DNA of 64,000 bases from Rhizobium phaseoli (GCF_003985125.1 NZ_ML133572.1:62001-126000), one strand, 5' to 3'. Shown: positions 51,854 through 60,461, counted from the stretch's first letter. Made by a program: numbers and translations. Notes: generated by a model not told the origin, from the letters alone.

Positions 51854-52557
51854 GCGCGCGCACTCCTGGCAGGATCGGCGCGCATCGACAGATAGGCGCC
51901 GATGCTCATGATCACGAGCGAGAAGAAGAGGTAGAGAACCGTGCCGATCAGGTAGATCTCGAAGGTGCGGAAGCTGAGGTTTTCGATTTCCTTGACGGCA
52001 TGGGTCAGTTCCGACGCGCCGATGACGACGGCGAGACTGCTGTTCTTGAACAGCGAGACGCTGTGATTGATAAGTGGCGGCAGCGCGTTGCGCACGCCCT
52101 GCGGCATGATGACGAACCGCATCGCCGAGACATAACCGTGGCCGAGAGCGCGGGCTGCCTCCATCTGGCCGGGGCCGACCGAGCGCACGCCCGAACGAAG
52201 GTCCTCGCTGAAGTAGGCTGCCTGGCAGAGCCCGAGCCCGATCACCGCGAAAATCGCCTCGGCATTATGGCTGGCGAGCCATGTCGCCACCCCGTTCGGC
52301 ATCAGGGTGAAGATCCCGAAATACCACAGCATCAGCTGAACCAGGGTGGGGACGTTGCGGTGGTAGGATACGTAAGCGGCGACCAACGGATCGCCGAAGC
52401 GGAAGGGCGACAGGCGTATACCGAGCAGCAGCAGGGCGAGTGCCATCGCCAGCGACCATGAGCCGGCATAGATGATGAAGGTCATCTGGATGCCATGTAG
52501 CAGCATGGCGGCATATTCGGGATTTCCGAGGATTGCCGAAAGGTCGAAGCCGCTCAC
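51850..52557 (-). CDS. Polar amino-acid ABC transporter permease
   Basis: A 235-residue HisQ/GltJ-type permease with about five helices. It has YVSYHRNVPTLVQLMLWYFGIFTLMP and the EAA loop MEAARALGHGYVSAMRFVIMPQGVRNALP. It pairs with the permease encoded next in the operon. It overlaps the upstream SDR gene by 4 bases. Confidence 0.92.
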   Translation of the reverse strand: MSGFDLSAILGNPEYAAMLLHGIQMTFIIYAGSWSLAMALALLLLGIRLSPFRFGDPLVAAYVSYHRNVPTLVQLMLWYFGIFTLMPNGVATWLASHNAEAIFAVIGLGLCQAAYFSEDLRSGVRSVGPGQMEAARALGHGYVSAMRFVIMPQGVRNALPPLINHSVSLFKNSSLAVVIGASELTHAVKEIENLSFRTFEIYLIGTVLYLFFSLVIMSIGAYLSMRADPARSARA

Positions 52558-53327
52558 GAGCCTGGCTCCCCGGATGGATCCGTCTTCGGTTGCGGCCTTG
52601 CGGTCTGCAGGCCGCCCATGACCTGCAGCGTTGGCGTGATCTCCATATGTCCGATGTTGACGGCAATCGGAGCCGCTATGGCGAAGGCGATCGCATCGGC
52701 GATATCGGCCGCCTGCGGCAGTTCGAAACCATCGATGAACCGTTCCCGGATGCTGGGGTCATCGCCGTGAACGTGATTGAAAATATCGGTGGCGACGCGG
52801 CCGGGGCAGATTTCCGTCACCCGCACCCGCTTGCCGAACGCGTCGATGCGCAGCTGGTTGGACAGCATGCTCACGCCGGCCTTGGTGGCGTGATAGGAGG
52901 AGTTGCCGCCGAAATTATAGGCGCCGGCGATCGACGAAATGTTGATGACGTGGCCGCGGTCGCGCGCCACCATGCCCGGCACGACCAGGCGGCAGATATG
53001 CAGGACTGCCCTGAGATTGACGTCGACGATGAGATCGATATCGCCCTCGTCGGCTTCCAGGAACTTCTTCGGCCGGTCGACGCCGGCATTGTTGACGAGA
53101 ATGTCGAACTCGACCTGGCCCGCGAGCTCAGCGATCGCCGGCCGATCGGTCACATCGATGGCATGGGCGATACAGCCCGTGCGCTCGGCCAGCTGCTGCA
53201 GCGCTTGAGCACTGCGGGCAACGGCATGGACTTCGATGTTCTCTCGGCGAAGCCGCTCAACCACGGCTGCGCCGATCCCGGAGGATGCGCCGGTCACCAG
53301 TGCGGTCTTGTAGTCGGAGAATGGCAT
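52554..53327 (-). CDS. Short-chain dehydrogenase/reductase (YdfG-like)
   Basis: A 257-residue classical SDR. It has the cofactor motif TGASSGIGAAVVERL, NNAGVDRP, the catalytic Ser in NISSIAGAYNF and Tyr/Lys in YHATKAGVSML. The N-terminal and C-terminal layout resembles YdfG-type hydroxyacid or serine dehydrogenases (ATDIFNHVHGDDPSIRERFIDG). AAGGGAACGACA precedes the ATG. It is the first gene of the importer and aldolase operon and is divergent from the Nac-like LysR gene, suggesting it acts on the imported amino-acid-like compound. Confidence 0.83.
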   Translation of the reverse strand: MPFSDYKTALVTGASSGIGAAVVERLRRENIEVHAVARSAQALQQLAERTGCIAHAIDVTDRPAIAELAGQVEFDILVNNAGVDRPKKFLEADEGDIDLIVDVNLRAVLHICRLVVPGMVARDRGHVINISSIAGAYNFGGNSSYHATKAGVSMLSNQLRIDAFGKRVRVTEICPGRVATDIFNHVHGDDPSIRERFIDGFELPQAADIADAIAFAIAAPIAVNIGHMEITPTLQVMGGLQTARPQPKTDPSGEPGS

Positions 53328-53402
53328 TGTCGTTCCCTTGTGGTTGATCGAGACAGTAGCGAAGCTTTAACCCCTTGCCTAAGACCGATTATCTCTGGAG
53401 CA

Positions 53403-53417
53403 ATAAGCAACGGTTAT
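53403..53417. promoter_or_regulatory. Nac-type LysR binding site (ATA-N9-TAT)
   Basis: ATAAGCAACGGTTAT has ATA and TAT separated by nine bases, the core known for Nac, and also satisfies the general LysR T-N11-A rule. It lies between the SDR gene (start 53327) and the Nac-like LysR gene (start 53559). Confidence 0.5.
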
Positions 53418-53558
53418 GGAGCGCGCGGCCTGCCGAAGAAGAGAAAGCGGCGATGCCGGTATTCTCTGCCCGGCCTCGCTTCAGGCCGCGCCGCGTTGCA
53501 AAAGCAATTCGCCTCTGCAAACATGCCATCCACAGATCAGTATGGTACCCCGATCCCC

Positions 53559-54464
53559 ATGGACATCAGACGCCTCAAATCCTTCATCGTGATCGTCGAC
53601 AGCGGCAGCATCACACGAGCGGCGGATCTTTTGCATATCGCCCAGCCGGCTCTCAGCCAGCAGCTCGCGGCGCTGGAAGAGCATTTCGGCCACAAGTTGC
53701 TGATCCGCAGCCAGCAGGGCGTCAGCATGACGGATGCCGGACACGCGGTATATCGCCATGCGCAGATCATCCTCCGGCAGATGGAGCAGGCCCAAGCCGA
53801 TGCATCGGCCGCCGGCAATTCGCTCGCCGGGCGCGTCTCGGTCGGCCTGGTGCCGTTCAGCAGTGCGGCGACGCTCTCCGTCGATCTGCTGGCGGAAACC
53901 CGGAAGCGACATCCCGGTATTCTGCTGCACCTGACAGAAAGCGTCGGCCAGACCTATAGCCAGATGATCATGAACGGCCGGCTGGAGATGGCGCTTCTGC
54001 ATGGAACCGGACCGATCAAAGGCGTGCGCTTCGAACCGATCCTGAGCGAAGAGTTTTTCCTGGTCGCCCATCGCGACTTTGCGATCGAAGCGGATACGAA
54101 ACCCGTTGCGGTCAACGCTCTCGACGGCATACCGCTGCTCCTGCCGCCCGCCTATAATTTCGTCCGGCGTGCGGTTGACACCGCCTTCACCCGCACACGC
54201 ACCAATTTGAAGGTCGTGGCGGAGGTCGAGATCGTGCGCACGCTCGCCCGCGCGGTCGGTAGCGGCCTCGGCGCGACGATCATGCCGAAGGCGATTGCCG
54301 ATCGCATCGTCTCGGAATCGAGCGAGCCGCTGATCTGCCGGCTGGTCTCGCCGCGGATCGAAGAAACCCTGTCGCTTTGCGTTTCCGACCAGAATCCCCT
54401 GTCGGAACCGGCTCTTGCTGTCCGCGACATCCTTCTGGAATTGACGGTGCGGCTGAAGGGTTAA
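53559..54464 (+). CDS. LysR family regulator, Nac-like
   Basis: A 301-residue LysR-type regulator. The N-terminus MDIRRLKSFIVIVDSGSITRAADLLHIAQPALSQQLAALEEHFGHKLLIRS closely resembles the nitrogen-assimilation-control (Nac) branch. The effector domain follows from about residue 90 (RVSVGLVPFSSAATLSVDLL ... GLGATIMPKAIAD). ATG at 53559 was chosen by family alignment; another in-frame ATG at 53523 is possible, and neither has a strong ribosome site. It is divergent from the SDR-importer operon and next to aminotransferase and carboxylase genes, so nitrogen-linked control of either unit is plausible. Confidence 0.83.
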   Translation: MDIRRLKSFIVIVDSGSITRAADLLHIAQPALSQQLAALEEHFGHKLLIRSQQGVSMTDAGHAVYRHAQIILRQMEQAQADASAAGNSLAGRVSVGLVPFSSAATLSVDLLAETRKRHPGILLHLTESVGQTYSQMIMNGRLEMALLHGTGPIKGVRFEPILSEEFFLVAHRDFAIEADTKPVAVNALDGIPLLLPPAYNFVRRAVDTAFTRTRTNLKVVAEVEIVRTLARAVGSGLGATIMPKAIADRIVSESSEPLICRLVSPRIEETLSLCVSDQNPLSEPALAVRDILLELTVRLKG

Positions 54465-54470
54465 AAGCGG

Positions 54471-55679
54471 TCAGCGCATCTCCTTGCAGAACTGGGCGAT
54501 ACGCGCGCAGCCTTCGCCGAGTTTTTCCATGCTCGTCGCATAGGAGATACGGAAGAAGGGGCTCATTCCGTAAGCCGCGCCTTGCACGGTCGCGACATGA
54601 TGCTCCTCAACCAGGCCCATGACAAAATCGACGTCGGTCTCGATCTTGCGCCCGCCCCTGCTGGTCTTGCCGATCAGCCCCGATATGTTGGGATAGATAT
54701 AAAAGGCGCCTTCGGGCCGATGGCAGCGCAGGCCCTCCACCTCCGACAATTTGTCGAGGACGAAATCGCGGCGCGTCTTGTAGATCGCTGCCCGCTCCCT
54801 CAGCAGGTCCTGGGGCCCGTCCAGCGCCGCGGTCGCTGCCGCCTGGGTCAGCGTCGCGATGCCGCCGCCATTCTGGCCGTTGACGTTGCTGATAGCGGAG
54901 ATCAGCTCTTTCGATCCGGCGCAGAACCCGAGCCGCCAGCCGGTCATCGCGTAAGCCTTCGAGACGCCGTTCATCGTCAGGACGCGGTCATATAGTCTCG
55001 GTTCGACTTCCGCGATCGTGCAAAATTGAAAATCGTCATAGACCAGATGTTCATAGATATCGTCGGTCATGATCCAGACGTTGGGATGGCGCAGCATGAC
55101 CTCGGCGATGGCGGCCATCTCCGCCCGCGAGCAGGCTGCCCCGGTCGGATTGTTCGGGAAATTCAGGAAGAGCCATTTGGTGCGCGGCGTGATCGCCGCT
55201 TCCAGATCCTCCGGGCGCAGCTTGAAGCCGGTCTGCTCGCGGCAGGGCACGGCGACCGGCACGCCGCCGGCGAATTTGACGATGTCGGCATAGCTGACCC
55301 AGGAGGGCGTGGGAATGACGACCTCGTCGCCCGGGTTGCAGGTCGCCAGCATGGCGTTGAAGATCACCTGCTTGCCGCCGCCCGAGACGACGATCTGGCT
55401 GGCATCATAGTCGAGATTGTTGTCGCGCTTGAACTTCCTGATGATCGCGGATTTGAGCGCCGGCGTGCCGTCCATCGGCGGATATTTCGTATCGCCGGCA
55501 AGTGCAGCCGCATGGGCCGCCTCGATCGCATGCGCCGGGGTGGGGAAATCCGGCTCGCCGGAGGAGAGGCTGACGACCTTGATCCCCTTGGCGGCCAGTT
55601 CTCGGGCGCGCTGGGTCATGGCGGCGGATGCTGAAATGGAGACGTTTTTCAGGCGGTCGGCGATGACGGACATCGACAT
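54471..55679 (-). CDS. Aspartate aminotransferase-like PLP aminotransferase (class I)
   Basis: A 402-residue fold-type I aminotransferase. It has the N-terminal LSSGEPDFPTPAHAIEAA, the cofactor Asn in FPNNPTGAA, Asp/Tyr in IMTDDIYEHLVYDDF, the PLP-lysine in MNGVSKAYAMTGWRLGF and the C-terminal FRISYATS with the substrate-binding Arg. It resembles the AatA type of rhizobia, which transfers amino groups between aspartate or aromatic amino acids and 2-oxoglutarate. ATG at 55679 follows GAAGGATC. It is convergent with the LysR gene and downstream of the PxpA gene by 55 bases on the same strand. Confidence 0.88.
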   Translation of the reverse strand: MSMSVIADRLKNVSISASAAMTQRARELAAKGIKVVSLSSGEPDFPTPAHAIEAAHAAALAGDTKYPPMDGTPALKSAIIRKFKRDNNLDYDASQIVVSGGGKQVIFNAMLATCNPGDEVVIPTPSWVSYADIVKFAGGVPVAVPCREQTGFKLRPEDLEAAITPRTKWLFLNFPNNPTGAACSRAEMAAIAEVMLRHPNVWIMTDDIYEHLVYDDFQFCTIAEVEPRLYDRVLTMNGVSKAYAMTGWRLGFCAGSKELISAISNVNGQNGGGIATLTQAAATAALDGPQDLLRERAAIYKTRRDFVLDKLSEVEGLRCHRPEGAFYIYPNISGLIGKTSRGGRKIETDVDFVMGLVEEHHVATVQGAAYGMSPFFRISYATSMEKLGEGCARIAQFCKEMR

Positions 55680-55734
55680 GATCCTTCGATGAGGGATTGA
55701 AACAAGAGACCGCCCGCGGGCGATCGGGATTGCG

Positions 55735-56502
55735 TTATTCGGCGAGTTCGGCCGCAGGTGCGAGGGTGGCGCCGGTGGCTTCGATCTCACCGCGCACGAT
55801 GCCGGCAAGCTCGAGGGCGCCTGGCGTGTCGCTGTGAACGAGGATGGAGCGCGCCGGCATGGCGATCACGCCGCCGTCGCTGGTCTCGACGCTGCCGTCG
55901 AGGAGGAATTTTCGCACACGGGCGCGCACGGCGGCTTCGTCCTTGATGACGGCGCCCGACAGCCCGCGGGCAACAAGCCTGCCGCCGGCGTCATAGGCCC
56001 GATCCGCGAGGAAAAGCGCCAGCGTTTTCAGGCGCGCGCGTTTCGCCGCCTGCTCGATCTCGCTGCCTGACGTGACGAAGACAACCAGGTTGCGATCGAT
56101 GGTGACGATCGCATCCATCATCAGGTCGGCAAGGACAGGGTCGCGGTTGACCATATTGCCCATGGCGGCATGGAAGCTGATATGGGAGACGGCGACCCGC
56201 TCGGCTATGGCGATCGCCATCAGCGCGCCGAGCTGGTAGAGCATCTGCTGGCGAAGCTCGTCCGCCTGAAAGGGCATTTCGCGCCGGCCGAAGCCCAGCC
56301 GGTCGGGCAGGCCGGGATGGGCGCCGATGCCGACGCCATTCTGCTTTGCAAGCCGCACCATGCGCCCCATCGTATCGGGGTCGCCGCCGTGGAAACCGCA
56401 GGCGATATTGGCCGAGGAGACGATCTTCATCATCGCTTCGTCGTCGCAGAGCCGGTAGGGACCAAATCCTTCGCCCATGTCGGAATTCAGATCGATCTTC
56501 AT
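55735..56502 (-). CDS. pxpA: LamB/YcsF family protein (5-oxoprolinase subunit A homologue), divergent active-site region
   Basis: A 255-residue protein of the LamB/YcsF (PxpA) family, recognised by MKIDLNSDMGEGFGPYRLCDDEAMMKIVSSANIACGFHGGDP and GAHPGLPDRLGFGRREM. In many family members the next conserved block reads VKPHGALYN; here it is VSHISFHAAMGNMVN, so the Lys-Pro and Gly-Ala-Leu-Tyr residues are changed. PxpA works with PxpB and PxpC in ATP-dependent 5-oxoproline opening. Homologues of all three are encoded here, but the altered block and the adjoining biotin carboxylase genes argue for caution over the substrate. Confidence 0.78.
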   Translation of the reverse strand: MKIDLNSDMGEGFGPYRLCDDEAMMKIVSSANIACGFHGGDPDTMGRMVRLAKQNGVGIGAHPGLPDRLGFGRREMPFQADELRQQMLYQLGALMAIAIAERVAVSHISFHAAMGNMVNRDPVLADLMMDAIVTIDRNLVVFVTSGSEIEQAAKRARLKTLALFLADRAYDAGGRLVARGLSGAVIKDEAAVRARVRKFLLDGSVETSDGGVIAMPARSILVHSDTPGALELAGIVRGEIEATGATLAPAAELAE

Positions 56503-56523
56503 CAGTTCCTCCTTTCGCTCCGC

Positions 56524-57519
56524 TTAGGCCATCGCCTTCAGGGCACGCTTGACCATCCCGAATGTCAGCCTGACATCCTCGACATAGCGGGCGACAGCTT
56601 GTTCGACCGCACGCGCTTCCGCATGCGTCGAGCGGACGAATTTCAGGCGGGCGCCGATGCGGGCCTGCCCGAGCCGCCAGAGGTCGCATTCGATCACGCC
56701 GGCGACCTTCGGATAGCCGCCGGCCGTGTTCGCGTCGCTCATCTGTACGATCGGTTCGCCGCCGGGTGGAACCTGGATGACGCCGGGCACGACGCCATGG
56801 GAGCGCATCTCGATGGCGGCGGTCGGCGTGATCGGCTCACCCGACAGGCGGTAGCCCGTGCGGTCGCTGCGCGAGGAAATCCGCCAGGTCTGGCTCCAGA
56901 AGTCTTCGCCGTCTCCGGCGAAAAGACCATGCTCGCCGGCAGGCAGGGCGCGGATCGGCAGCACGCCATCGACGGGCTCCGGGAAGACCTCACGCAGTGC
57001 CACGGCCGGCTCCACGACCGCGAGGCCCGTGGCCGGCAGCATGGCAATCTCCAAGTCCTCGCCGACCGCGATGCGATCGCCTTTCGCCAGCGGCCGGCCG
57101 GCATTGCCGCCGAAGCCGCCGCGCAGCGACGTGCTGCGCGACCCCATGACGACAGGAATATCCAGCCCGCCGCCGACCGAAATATAGGCGCGCGCCAGCA
57201 GCGGGGGCTGCTTCAGTTCGAGAATCTGTCCGGGCTCTGCCATATAGGCGCACCAGGGAATGAGTTCCGATCCGTCGAGGTGAGGGTGACCGTCGGCGCC
57301 GGTCACGGCACAGACGGTGCGCCGCTCGAAACGCAGGCTGAACGGGAAGGTCTGCACCTCGATCACAGCCGCATTCTCGTCATTGCCGACGAGACTATTG
57401 CCGATCCTCACCGCGAGCGGATCCATCGCGCCGCTTGCCGACACGCCGATATCACGATAGCCGGGGCGTCCGAGATCCTGCACCGTGTTGAAAGGACCGC
57501 TTTCCAGGATCTCGATCAT
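56524..57519 (-). CDS. pxpC: PxpC / KipA family (biotin-dependent carboxyltransferase-like) protein
   Basis: A 331-residue protein of the KipA/PxpC/AHS2 family. Typical segments are MIEILESGPFNTVQDLGRPGYRDIGVSASGAMDPLAVRIGNSLVGN and TPTAAIEMRSHGVVPGVIQVPPGGEPIVQMSDANTAGGYPKVAGVI. The same fold supplies half of the carboxyltransferase of urea carboxylase. It overlaps the PxpB-type gene upstream by 4 bases. With a biotin carboxylase and BCCP gene in the same run, it could be a subunit of a biotin-dependent carboxylase or of 5-oxoprolinase. Confidence 0.83.
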   Translation of the reverse strand: MIEILESGPFNTVQDLGRPGYRDIGVSASGAMDPLAVRIGNSLVGNDENAAVIEVQTFPFSLRFERRTVCAVTGADGHPHLDGSELIPWCAYMAEPGQILELKQPPLLARAYISVGGGLDIPVVMGSRSTSLRGGFGGNAGRPLAKGDRIAVGEDLEIAMLPATGLAVVEPAVALREVFPEPVDGVLPIRALPAGEHGLFAGDGEDFWSQTWRISSRSDRTGYRLSGEPITPTAAIEMRSHGVVPGVIQVPPGGEPIVQMSDANTAGGYPKVAGVIECDLWRLGQARIGARLKFVRSTHAEARAVEQAVARYVEDVRLTFGMVKRALKAMA

Positions 57520-58223
57520 AGCTCGATCCTTGCCGGCAGGAACCGCACCGTATCACCGGGCGCCATCATGGCCGGGGATGGCGCGGTTGGGTCGAACATC
57601 TCAAGCGTCGCAAAGCCGATGGAGTTCCAGCCATTGGGGCCGGTCAGCATGGCGACGCCGGTCTGCATGCCGCCGATCGTCACGCAGCCCTTCGGCATCT
57701 TCAGCGACGGCACGGTCTTTCGCGGCATATAGATGCGCGGGTCGAGGCCATGCAGATAGCCGAAACCCGGCGCGCTGCCCAAGGCGAAGACACGGTAGGT
57801 GGCTTCATGATGGATGCGGACGACCTCGCGGTCGCTTAAGCCCGAGAGATCGCAAAGGGCGGGAAGATCGGTCGCATGTTCGCCGCCGTAATGGACGGGA
57901 ATCTCGATGGTTTTGCCGTCGAGATCGATGCTCTGCGCATGCTCCCATGCCTCCAGCAGCCGGACGACCACCGCATCGGGATCCTCGGGCGTCTGCTTGA
58001 AGATCACCAGCAGGTTGGTCATCCCGGGAATATTTTCGGCGAGGTCCGCCCAGCTTCTCATCGTCTGAGACAGGGCCCAGATCCGCCGCTGCGCGATGAG
58101 ATCGAAATCGCCCGGCGCCTCGAGCAGGAAGGATCTGGCCCCGATCGAGGAAACCCGCGCCCGGCTTTGGGTGGCCGGAACGATTTCGCGTTGCGAGGCA
58201 TGTCTGTTCGTCGTGGCGATCAT
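57516..58223 (-). CDS. pxpB: PxpB / KipI family (AHS1) protein
   Basis: A 235-residue protein of the KipI/PxpB/AHS1 family. It retains VVRIHHEATYRVFALGSAPGFGYLHGLDPRIYMPRKTVPSLKMPKGCVTIGGMQTGVAMLTGPNGWNSIG. In relatives the equivalent block usually has PR..VP.GSV and YP..SPGGW; several of these residues differ here (K for R, C for S, AMLTGPNGW). It probably pairs with the PxpC-like protein. A second frame start is uncertain: the first 30 residues are poorly conserved. Confidence 0.8.
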   Translation of the reverse strand: MIATTNRHASQREIVPATQSRARVSSIGARSFLLEAPGDFDLIAQRRIWALSQTMRSWADLAENIPGMTNLLVIFKQTPEDPDAVVVRLLEAWEHAQSIDLDGKTIEIPVHYGGEHATDLPALCDLSGLSDREVVRIHHEATYRVFALGSAPGFGYLHGLDPRIYMPRKTVPSLKMPKGCVTIGGMQTGVAMLTGPNGWNSIGFATLEMFDPTAPSPAMMAPGDTVRFLPARIEL

Positions 58224-58642
58224 GATGGCAGCTCGATTTCGAACAGAGGGTCACCGAAGCCGACCAGGGCGCCGGGCTCAGCGAGCAGTCTGGTCAAGAC
58301 ACCGGAATGGCCGGCGCGAAGGGGAAGCAGCACATGCCCTACCCTGATGAAGCCGAGGATATCGGCATCGGATACGAAGCGCGGCAGAGTTTGGGGCGTG
58401 ACAGCGGCGGCCGGATGTGCGGCGCAGAAATGCCCCGCCAGCGGCGCCTTCACGACGACAGGTGGGGAGTGCGAGGCGCGGGGTGTGGCTGCCGGCGCGG
58501 TGATGCGGGCGCCCTCCCCTGAAATGACGATACGAATCTGCCCGTCCGGCCGGGAGATTTCGAGGCCCTCCACGCCGGCGGCCGTCAGCGCGTCGGTGAG
58601 GAATGCAATGGTGGCGGGATCGCTGAAGTCGATGGCGCTCAT
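58220..58642 (-). CDS. BCCP-like protein lacking the biotin attachment motif
   Basis: A 140-residue protein laid out like an acetyl-CoA carboxylase biotin carboxyl carrier: a helical N-terminus (IAFLTDALTAAGVEGLEISRPDGQIRIVISG), a Pro/Ala linker and a lipoyl/biotinyl-type beta domain (VKAPLAGHFCAAHP ... ILGFIRVGHVLLPLRAGHSGVLTRLLAEPGALVGFGDPLFEIE). Where true carriers have EAMKV with the biotinylated lysine, this one has only VLLPLRAGHSGV, so it cannot be biotinylated in the usual way. It sits between the PxpB-type and biotin carboxylase genes with 4-base overlaps on both sides, so it is kept in register as a likely structural subunit. Confidence 0.75.
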   Translation of the reverse strand: MSAIDFSDPATIAFLTDALTAAGVEGLEISRPDGQIRIVISGEGARITAPAATPRASHSPPVVVKAPLAGHFCAAHPAAAVTPQTLPRFVSDADILGFIRVGHVLLPLRAGHSGVLTRLLAEPGALVGFGDPLFEIELPS

Positions 58643-60030
58643 GCCGTCCTCCGCAGCTTCAGCCAGTGCTCGAGATAGTGAATATCGGTCTCACCACGTG
58701 CGAATGCGTGGTCCTCGAACAGGGCGCGCAGAAAGGGGATATTGGTGGCGATGCCCTCGATCTCGGTGCCGGCAAGCGCCTCGCACATTCTGGCCATCGC
58801 TTTTGCCCGCGTCGGCGCGTGGACGATCAGCTTGGCGATCAGCGAGTCGTAATAGGGCGAGACCCTGTAGCCGGGATGAAGATGCGTATCGACCCGGATG
58901 CCCGGCCCCTGCGGCAAAGCGAGATGAGTGACGACGCCGGCCGACGGCAGGAAAGTGTCGGGATCCTCGGCATTGATGCGGCACTCGAAAGAATGGCCTT
59001 CGCAGGTGACCTCACTTTGGGCGAGATCCAGAAAGTCGCCCTGGGCCGCCTTTATCTGCGCCTGGACGATATCGACCCCGCTCGTTAGTTCGGTGACGGG
59101 ATGTTCGACCTGAAGCCGTGTGTTCATTTCGATGAAATAGAAAGCGCCGTCCTCATAGAGGAATTCGAAGGTGCCAACGCCGCGGTAACCGATCTGGCGA
59201 CAGGCCTGGACGCAGGCCATGCCGACCGGCTGGATGATCTCAGGCGCGATCCCGGGCGCCGGCGCCTCCTCTACCACTTTCTGATGGCGGCGCTGCATCG
59301 AGCAATCCCGATGTCCCAGCCACACGGCATTGCCGTGATCGTCGCAAAGGACCTGGATCTCGATATGGCGCGGATGCTCCAGGAATTTCTCCATGTAGAG
59401 GGCGGGCGAGCCGAAGGCCTTGCGCGCCTCTTCCCGGGTCAGGGCGATCGCCTCATGCAGTTGATCGGCTTTCGGGACGACGCGCATGCCGCGTCCGCCG
59501 CCGCCGCCGGACGCCTTGACGATGACGGGATAGCCGATCTCCAGCGCGATGCGCTCGATTATGGCCGGGTCGTCGGGCAGCACGCTGTCGGGGCCGGGAA
59601 CGCAGGGAACGCCGGCCGCCATCATCGCCCGCTTCGCCGCGATCTTGTCGCCCATGGTCGCGATCGATGATGCCGTCGGCCCGATGAAGGTCAGCCCGGC
59701 CCTCTCGACGGCGTCGGCGAATGCGGCGTTCTCAGACAGAAAACCGTAACCGGGATGAATGGCGCCCGCGCCGGTCAGGCGTGCGGCGAGAAGGATGGTA
59801 TCCTGATTGAGATAGCTCCTGCCCGCAGCCGACGGGCCGATGCAGAGAAAATGGTCTGCGGTCCTGATGTAGGGCGCTTGCCGGTCCGCCTCGGAGCAGA
59901 TGGCGACCGTCTTCAGGCCGAGTTCGCGACAGGCGCGCTGAACCCGAGCGGCGATCTCGCCGCGGTTGGCGATGAGGACGGTGTCGAAGCGGCGTCCCGA
60001 GGCAGCGGATTGTTCAGATGTTTCCGGCAT
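58639..60030 (-). CDS. accC: Biotin carboxylase (AccC-like)
   Basis: A 463-residue ATP-grasp biotin carboxylase. Matching segments include VLIANRGEIAARVQRACRELG, IHPGYGFLSENAAFADAVERAGLTFIGP, GYPVIVKASGGGGGRGMRVV (ATP-binding glycine-rich loop), ERDCSMQ-like GHRDCSMQRRHQKVVEEAPAP, FIEMNTRLQVEHPVTE and DSLIAKLIVHAPTR. It charges biotin on the carrier protein with bicarbonate and ATP. ATG at 60030 shares one base with the BCCP stop (TGATG). Probably a paralogue dedicated to this cluster rather than the fatty-acid enzyme. Confidence 0.9.
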   Translation of the reverse strand: MPETSEQSAASGRRFDTVLIANRGEIAARVQRACRELGLKTVAICSEADRQAPYIRTADHFLCIGPSAAGRSYLNQDTILLAARLTGAGAIHPGYGFLSENAAFADAVERAGLTFIGPTASSIATMGDKIAAKRAMMAAGVPCVPGPDSVLPDDPAIIERIALEIGYPVIVKASGGGGGRGMRVVPKADQLHEAIALTREEARKAFGSPALYMEKFLEHPRHIEIQVLCDDHGNAVWLGHRDCSMQRRHQKVVEEAPAPGIAPEIIQPVGMACVQACRQIGYRGVGTFEFLYEDGAFYFIEMNTRLQVEHPVTELTSGVDIVQAQIKAAQGDFLDLAQSEVTCEGHSFECRINAEDPDTFLPSAGVVTHLALPQGPGIRVDTHLHPGYRVSPYYDSLIAKLIVHAPTRAKAMARMCEALAGTEIEGIATNIPFLRALFEDHAFARGETDIHYLEHWLKLRRTA

Positions 60031-60461
60031 CAGGCGATCTCCGCCAGCAGATCGCCGGTCTCGACCTCGCCATTGTCGATGTCGGTCAGGTGCGTAATGC
60101 GCCCGGACCGCGGCGCGGCGATCGTGTTGAAGACCTTCATCGCCTCGATGATGAAAAGGGTCTGCCCCTCCTCCACCGCGTCGCCGATCGCGACGAATGG
60201 CGGCTCGCCGGGCGCCGGCGCCCGGTGCAGAACGCCAAAGACGGGCGCCTTCACCGCATGGGAGGTTTTCTCGACGCTCGAAGGCGCATCGGAGACAAGG
60301 CCTATCGTCCATCCCGGCTCTTTCGGGGGCTCGGCGACAGCGGCCTCTCCCGGCGACGTGCGGAAAATCCGAACGGTTACATCCTTTTCCGTCACGGTCA
60401 GCTCGGTAATGTTCGATCGTCCGACAAAGTCGATCAGCGTCTTGATCTTCGAGAGGTCCAT
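60030..60461 (-). CDS. accB: Biotin carboxyl carrier protein (AccB-like)
   Basis: A 143-residue carrier. The N-terminus (MDLSKIKTLIDFVGRSNITELTVTEKDVTVRIFRT) and Pro/Ala-rich linker match AccB, and the C-terminal domain has VEEGQTLFIIEAMKVFNTIAAPRSGRITHLTDIDNGEVETGDLLAEI with the biotinylated Lys in EAMKV. It is the first gene of the operon that runs through AccC, the second carrier-like protein, PxpB, PxpC and PxpA. Confidence 0.9.
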   Translation of the reverse strand: MDLSKIKTLIDFVGRSNITELTVTEKDVTVRIFRTSPGEAAVAEPPKEPGWTIGLVSDAPSSVEKTSHAVKAPVFGVLHRAPAPGEPPFVAIGDAVEEGQTLFIIEAMKVFNTIAAPRSGRITHLTDIDNGEVETGDLLAEIA

